Assembly (NCBI GenBank): GCA_902785365.1
Contig: CACZYC010000001.1
Coordinates: 124,001-188,000, forward strand
Source of the DNA: an uncultured Ruminococcus sp.
GTDB taxonomy: Bacteria; Bacillota; Clostridia; Oscillospirales; Acutalibacteraceae
Direction: 5' to 3'
DNA length: 64,000 nt
In this document: in pieces, positions 60,254 through 64,000 of the stretch
Numbering within the stretch: the stretch's first letter is position 1
How the letters are laid out: each line of letters starts with the position of its first letter
Position numbers and translations under genes: made by a program
Notes under the pieces: model-generated
Database searches by the model: none
What the model was told of the DNA's origin: nothing
The model's input: only the letters and a program-made list of their open reading frames with translations

Positions 60254-60409
60254 ATGGAAAAACAATATATTACTCCTGAATTCGAAGTCTTAAAAGTGGA
60301 TTTGCTTGAGGATGCGCTTGTGGGAGATGGAAGCACAGAGCCTTCAATCCCGATTCAGACCGATGAGCCGGTACTTCCTACAGGAGAACCGATCCCGGAC
60401 GACTTCTAA
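60254..60409 (+). CDS. 51-aa acidic peptide, candidate RiPP-type precursor
   Basis: ATG after a strong SD (GGAGGG, 8 nt), 18 nt behind the giant gene. The sequence begins MEKQYITPEFEVLKVDLLED, then ALVGDG, then a Pro/Glu/Thr-rich C-terminal half ending PTGEPIPDDF. A conserved-looking leader (YxxPEFEVLKVDLLEDAL) followed by a small-residue VGDG junction resembles precursor peptides read by PqqD-like recognition domains, and a PqqD gene lies 2.2 kb downstream. It has no Cys, so lanthionine or sactionine chemistry is unlikely. It may instead be a helper of the giant protein. Confidence 0.6.
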   Translation: MEKQYITPEFEVLKVDLLEDALVGDGSTEPSIPIQTDEPVLPTGEPIPDDF

Positions 60410-60435
60410 TCAACTTAATTAACTTATGATAGGCG

Positions 60436-60465
60436 ATATGCCGCGGCCGTACCGCCGCGGCATAT
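60436..60465 (+). terminator. GC-rich hairpin after the 51-aa peptide
   Basis: ATATGCCGCGG/CCGCGGCATAT 11-bp stem; no T-run follows (TGTGTATAAC), so it may stabilise the mRNA end rather than terminate alone. Confidence 0.55.
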
Positions 60466-60507
60466 TGTGTATAACTGCACTTTCTTTTAACAGAAAGGAG
60501 TATTAAA

Positions 60508-61407
60508 ATGAAACGCGTTTTTGCGATTGTTTTATCTCTTATAATAATTGTATCCGCGTGCGTCTGCGCAAGCGCGGCGAATATTGACCGTACCGTCACG
60601 GGCGAAAAAGTTGTTATAACAGATGGTGATTGGGCGTATACCAAGGTCAGTAATTACGGATACCAGATTGATTCTTACCTCGGTTCAGCAGCTAACGTAA
60701 CCATCCCTCTTTCATTTGCAAGAGAGTATGTTACGTCCATAGGTGATTTTGCGTTTAACGAAAACTCAACACTAACAACGTTAACCACTACCGGCAGAAT
60801 TGAGTCAATCGGTTCTTATGCCTTTAACGGCTGCACATCGCTCAAAACGGTTAAGTTATATGATTCCTTAACCACACTCGGCGTCGGATGTTTCTACGGC
60901 GACAGCGCGCTCAAAAGCGTTAATCTCAGCGATACATCTATCAGCGCTGTATCTCCGTACTGTTTTGCAGAGTGCGGAATCCCCACAATGAGACTTCCTG
61001 ACACCTGTCAGTCAATCGGTCATTACGCGTTCCTCAACTGCTCGGAGCTTTTGAGGATTGACATTCCCGCAAGTGTAACCGAGATTGACGACACAGCCTT
61101 CAATGGGTGCGACAAACTTATTATTGTCTGTCCCGAAGGCTCAACGGCAGCGCAGTACGCCGAGGCGAAGGGTATTGATTATATAACAAACGAAAATCTT
61201 CTGATGGGAGATGTCAACGGTGACAACAAGGTGAATATAAGGGATGTAACCTTTATTCAGCTTTACCGAGTCGGACTTTACGATTTGGTCGACAATAAAG
61301 CGTTCTTGCGTTCTGATGTTGACCGAAACGGTGTTGTAAATATACGTGACGCCACAAACATTCAACTTCATCTTGTTGAACTGATCCCGGATTTGAATAA
61401 TATTTAA
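60508..61407 (+). CDS. secreted BspA-type LRR protein with C-terminal dockerin
   Basis: 299 residues: signal peptide (ends ASAA/N), ~6 BspA/LRR_5 repeats (SIGSYAFNGCTSLKTVKL, CQSIGHYAFLNCSELLRIDI, VTEIDDTAFNGCDKL), and a type I dockerin (~residues 233-295) with two calcium-loop/helix repeats, GDVNGDNKVNIRDVTFIQLY and SDVDRNGVVNIRDATNIQLH. The dockerin should bind a cohesin on a scaffoldin, so the LRR part would be displayed in a cellulosome- or amylosome-like complex. SD AGAAAGGAG. Confidence 0.92.
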   Translation: MKRVFAIVLSLIIIVSACVCASAANIDRTVTGEKVVITDGDWAYTKVSNYGYQIDSYLGSAANVTIPLSFAREYVTSIGDFAFNENSTLTTLTTTGRIESIGSYAFNGCTSLKTVKLYDSLTTLGVGCFYGDSALKSVNLSDTSISAVSPYCFAECGIPTMRLPDTCQSIGHYAFLNCSELLRIDIPASVTEIDDTAFNGCDKLIIVCPEGSTAAQYAEAKGIDYITNENLLMGDVNGDNKVNIRDVTFIQLYRVGLYDLVDNKAFLRSDVDRNGVVNIRDATNIQLHLVELIPDLNNI

Positions 61408-61414
61408 TATAATT

Positions 61415-61440
61415 AAGGCTGCTTTACGCAGCCTTTTTTC
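61415..61440 (+). terminator. terminator after the first LRR-dockerin gene
   Basis: AAGGCTGC/GCAGCCTT, loop TTTAC, then TTTTC. Confidence 0.9.
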
Positions 61441-61469
61441 TTGACTATTTTGTTTTTGAAATGTATAAT
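61441..61469 (+). promoter_or_regulatory. promoter for the second LRR-dockerin gene
   Basis: TTGACT at 61441-61446, 17-bp spacer, TATAAT at 61464-61469, so this gene is transcribed independently. Confidence 0.85.
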
Positions 61470-61519
61470 ATAGTTGAAATAGTTTTTCTTAACACAGAAA
61501 AACCAAAGGAGGTTATAAT

Positions 61520-62548
61520 ATGAAAAAAATAATCTCATTAACTCTTTCGGCTTTATTAACAGCGTTGATGATTTTCGGCGTTATGCCCATAGTCAGCGCG
61601 GCTACATATGTAACCTTCGGAGACTGGCTTCTGGAGGTTAAGAGCGATACATCATATCTTGTTGCGGGATACAGCGGAACCGCGACAGAAATTGTTCTGC
61701 CTTCTTCCGCAAACGATAAGGATATCGTAGGCGTGGCGGAGGACTTTTACGATCGTTGTGACAGTGATCTGACATCGGTAACATTACCCGAAAGCTATAC
61801 TGTTATCGGGTCGTTTGCTTTCTATAATATGTCAAATCTCTCTGCTGTTAACTTTCCGCCCGCTCTTAATTCAATCGGAGAAATGGCGTTTTACGGATGT
61901 TCTTCAATTTCGGCAGTTGATTTATCCGCGGCGACGGGGATGAAAAACATACCCTACGCTTGTTTTGCGGACTGCGCTTTGCTCAGCTCAATTTCCTTTC
62001 CGAAAAATATAACGACAATCTCTGATTACGCGTTCTCAAATACTGCTTTACAAAGTGTTGAACTATTTGTAGGACTTACATCAATCGGAGACTACAGCTT
62101 TAACGGATGTTCGTCTTTATCAAGTGTAGTTCTTCCGAACGGGATTGTGTCAATAGGGGAGTCCGCATTCTATAACGACACCGCTCTGACTTCTATTTAT
62201 ATTCCCGCTTCCGTAAGCTCAATCGGAGCTAACGCTTTTGCTCCTATGGCTTTTGACGGCGGAACACTCACATTAGACTGCTATGATGGCACATATGCCG
62301 CGACGTACGCTTACAATAATTTCCTTAACTATTCGGGTGATACACTTGTTAAGGGTGATGCCAACAACGACGGCGAAGTCAATATCAGAGATGTAACATA
62401 TATCCAACTCTACCGCGCGGGGCTCTATCATATCCCTGACGACGTCAAAACAATCGACAGGGTAGATGTTACCGGAGACTATGAAGTTACTATCAGAGAC
62501 GCTACTAAAATTCAGATGTACAGAGCTCAGTTGATTGACTCTCTTTGA
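61520..62548 (+). CDS. secreted BspA-type LRR protein with C-terminal dockerin
   Basis: 342 residues, paralogous to the preceding gene: signal peptide (ends VSAA/T), ~7 LRR_5 repeats (VIGSFAFYNMSNLSAVNF, SIGEMAFYGCSSISAVDL, SIGDYSFNGCSSLSSVVL, SIGESAFYNDTALTSIYI) and a dockerin with GDANNDGEVNIRDVTYIQLY and VDVTGDYEVTIRDATKIQMY. The second calcium loop (DVTGDYEVT) departs from the consensus more than the first. SD AAAGGAGG. Confidence 0.92.
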   Translation: MKKIISLTLSALLTALMIFGVMPIVSAATYVTFGDWLLEVKSDTSYLVAGYSGTATEIVLPSSANDKDIVGVAEDFYDRCDSDLTSVTLPESYTVIGSFAFYNMSNLSAVNFPPALNSIGEMAFYGCSSISAVDLSAATGMKNIPYACFADCALLSSISFPKNITTISDYAFSNTALQSVELFVGLTSIGDYSFNGCSSLSSVVLPNGIVSIGESAFYNDTALTSIYIPASVSSIGANAFAPMAFDGGTLTLDCYDGTYAATYAYNNFLNYSGDTLVKGDANNDGEVNIRDVTYIQLYRAGLYHIPDDVKTIDRVDVTGDYEVTIRDATKIQMYRAQLIDSL

Positions 62549-62560
62549 TGATAAAGATTT

Positions 62561-62590
62561 AAAAGCAACCCTCGCGGTTGCTTTTTTTTG
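62561..62590 (+). terminator. terminator after the second LRR-dockerin gene
   Basis: AAAAGCAACC/GGTTGCTTTT followed by TTTT. Confidence 0.9.
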
Positions 62591-62641
62591 TGCTTTGGTG
62601 TATACTTATTCTGTATCATTATGAAAATATAGAGGTATGTT

Positions 62642-62908
62642 ATGAAAGTAAAATCAGATTTTGTTTTGCGTAAAATCTCGGACTCATATGTGGTTGTTCC
62701 CGTTGGTGACTCAGTAGTGGATTTCAGCGGTCTTATCAACCTCAACGAAAGCGGAGCTATACTCTTTAAGCTTTTACAGAAAGGCGCCGAGGAGACTGAC
62801 CTTGTTGACGCTTTGCTCAATGAGTATAATGTTGACCGTGAAGTTGCCGAAGCTGACGTAAAGAAATTTGTGGCAAAAGTAAAGGATGCTGACATTCTTG
62901 AACAGTAA
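62642..62908 (+). CDS. PqqD-family peptide-recognition protein
   Basis: An 88-residue winged-helix protein of the PqqD/RRE type: an N-terminal beta strand set (FVLRKISDSYVVVPVGDSVVDF), LINLNESGAILFKLLQKGAEETDLVDALLNEYNVD and a terminal helix (ADVKKFVAKVKDADIL). PqqD proteins hold the leader of a ribosomally made peptide for a modifying enzyme. It overlaps the following peptidase gene by 23 nt. No clear SD is seen (GAGGTATGTT). The partner modifying enzyme is not in the window. Confidence 0.85.
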   Translation: MKVKSDFVLRKISDSYVVVPVGDSVVDFSGLINLNESGAILFKLLQKGAEETDLVDALLNEYNVDREVAEADVKKFVAKVKDADILEQ

Positions 62909-63359
62909 AAATATAGATATAAAAGAGTTAGTTATTCTGATGAAGGAACAGCTCGACGAAGGCAAAAACGTGTCGTTCGTGCCCCGAGGACAGAGTATGC
63001 TGCCTATGCTCAGGGGCGGCGAGGATATGATTATCCTCAAAAAACCCGAGGGCAGACTGCATCTTTTTGACGTTGCTATGTATTACCGCAAGGATATAGG
63101 CTCCTATGTTGTTCACAGGGTTGTAGGCTTTAAAAAGGACAAGACCTATGTTATGCTCGGGGATAATAACTTCCAGAAAGAATACGGCATCACCGACGAT
63201 GATGTTATAGGAGTTGTTATAAGCTATTATCATAAGGGTAAAATGCGCAGTGTGAACAGCATACCATATAGTGTTTATTGTAACTTCTGGTTTTATACTC
63301 GCCCGATAAGAAGCTTATGGATAAGAGCAAAAATGAGTTTATCTAAAAGGATAGGTTAG
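62886..63359 (+). CDS. S24/S26 family (signal-peptidase-like) protein
   Basis: A 157-residue protein with the serine motif PRGQSMLPML (nucleophile Ser), DVAMYYRKDIGSYVVHRVVGF and MLGDNNFQKEYG, typical of S24/S26 peptidases seen beside PqqD and ABC exporters in peptide clusters. There is no strong N-terminal membrane span, unlike classic signal peptidase I. Start uncertain: ATG 62886 (used), TTG 62898 or ATG 62940. Probable role: leader removal of an exported peptide; not proven. Confidence 0.75.
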   Translation: MLTFLNSKNIDIKELVILMKEQLDEGKNVSFVPRGQSMLPMLRGGEDMIILKKPEGRLHLFDVAMYYRKDIGSYVVHRVVGFKKDKTYVMLGDNNFQKEYGITDDDVIGVVISYYHKGKMRSVNSIPYSVYCNFWFYTRPIRSLWIRAKMSLSKRIG

Positions 63360-63376
63360 ATTTGGAGAAAGAAAAA

Positions 63377-64000
63377 ATGTCTCAGTCTTACCTGAGAGAA
63401 CTGAGAAACTTTGACAAAAAAACCACTTTGTGGATTATAAATAACGCAAAGCCTCAGCTTTTGAGCATTATAGCGCTCGCTGTGCTCAATGGCTTAGCCG
63501 CGTACGCGGGCGTGGCGATGGCTCAGCTCGCGCGCGAAATTGTAGACGCGGCGGCGTATAAAAGGGACATGAATCAAGTCATTTTCTTCGCCGTTATGCT
63601 TGTGCTGCTTACAGGAGCTCAGATCGGTGTGAGTATTGCGCTGAGAGTCACTTCATTTAACGTGAACACAAAGATGGAAATCGGCATAAAACAGCGTCTG
63701 TTTGACACTATGATACGCAAAGACTACGCCAAGGTTACTTCGTACCACACCGGTGAGATGATGAACCGTATTACAAGCGATGTGCTCGTAATAACAAGCG
63801 CGGTTGTTAATATTGTGCCTAACGTCACGTTCTTCCTTGTTAAGCTTATTGGTATACTTGTCATTCTGTTTTCGATTGACTGGCGTTTCGCGATAGTTTT
63901 TGTTATCGGCGCGGTTATTGTTTTCACGTTTATGCTTGTGTTCAAAGGTAAGCTCAAGCATTTACACAAAAGATCTCAGGAGACCGACGGAAAAACCCGC
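63377..64000 (+). CDS. ABC exporter, transmembrane domain (3' truncated by window)
   Basis: 208 residues are visible, starting MSQSYLRELRNFDKKTTLWI (ATG 63377, SD GGAG). At least four hydrophobic spans (LLSIIALAVLNGLAAYAGVAM; VIFFAVMLVLLTGAQIGVSI; VVNIVPNVTFFLVKLIGILVIL; FAIVFVIGAVIVFTFMLVF) and the coupling-helix pattern YHTGEMMNRITSDV mark an ABC_membrane exporter half. The ATPase domain should follow outside the window. With PqqD and the S24/S26 peptidase it makes a likely peptide maturation/export operon. Confidence 0.88.
   Translation, partial: MSQSYLRELRNFDKKTTLWIINNAKPQLLSIIALAVLNGLAAYAGVAMAQLAREIVDAAAYKRDMNQVIFFAVMLVLLTGAQIGVSIALRVTSFNVNTKMEIGIKQRLFDTMIRKDYAKVTSYHTGEMMNRITSDVLVITSAVVNIVPNVTFFLVKLIGILVILFSIDWRFAIVFVIGAVIVFTFMLVFKGKLKHLHKRSQETDGKTR

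Overview
The window looks like a Gram-positive clostridial chromosome, most likely a Ruminococcus-type Oscillospiraceae. Four things point there: strong Shine-Dalgarno (SD) sites with ATG, GTG and TTG starts; consensus TTGACx-17-TATAAT promoters; the Firmicute gene order glmU-prs-pth-mfd-foldase; and dockerin-bearing secreted proteins next to a giant secreted protein with starch-binding-like modules. This is inference from families and gene order, since no marker gene was searched.

Layout. 0-11.3 kb: housekeeping genes (ftsK/spoIIIE 3' end, ygiQ, tyrS, mscL, pyk, a shikimate-kinase-like gene, a secreted CHAP-like protein, htpG). 11.5-13 kb: a phage-type lysis cassette (XhlA-like, holin, GH25 endolysin). 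13-18 kb: tRNA-Thr(CGU), an XRE regulator, rpsO-pnp and a lipoprotein. 18.3-29.5 kb: a compact phage structural operon with terminase, portal, protease, decoration, capsid, connectors and a PBSX-like baseplate, but no recognisable sheath, separate tube or tape-measure gene and no integrase, repressor or replication gene. 29.5-47.2 kb: ppdK, a short glmU, prs, pth, mfd, foldase, tocopherol-cyclase-like protein, rubrerythrin, amidase, LUD protein, rsmF and rsmA. 47.25-47.6 kb: a probable type I toxin-antitoxin locus. 48.1-49.1 kb: nested repeats, including one intact element carrying a DUF559 nuclease. 49.2-64 kb: a 3563-residue secreted protein, a 51-aa peptide, two BspA-LRR/dockerin proteins, then PqqD, an S24/S26 peptidase and an ABC exporter that runs off the end.

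Main interpretations. (1) The lysis cassette and the capsid/baseplate operon lie about 5.4 kb apart, with tRNA, rpsO and pnp between them, yet each begins with the same hairpin/T-run/CGGGA(A/G)TAGTGAG leader. This suggests a co-regulated, domesticated phage-like particle, like a gene transfer agent, with a very short tail. (2) An intergenic repeat family with roughly 50-bp imperfect terminal inverted repeats occurs as gene-less copies and once wrapped tightly around a DUF559 endonuclease gene, suggesting a single-gene element with MITE-like derivatives. (3) A 23-26 aa hydrophobic peptide gene has convergent promoters, a shared terminator and inverted repeats at both transcript starts. (4) Two genes look as if they start at AUA.
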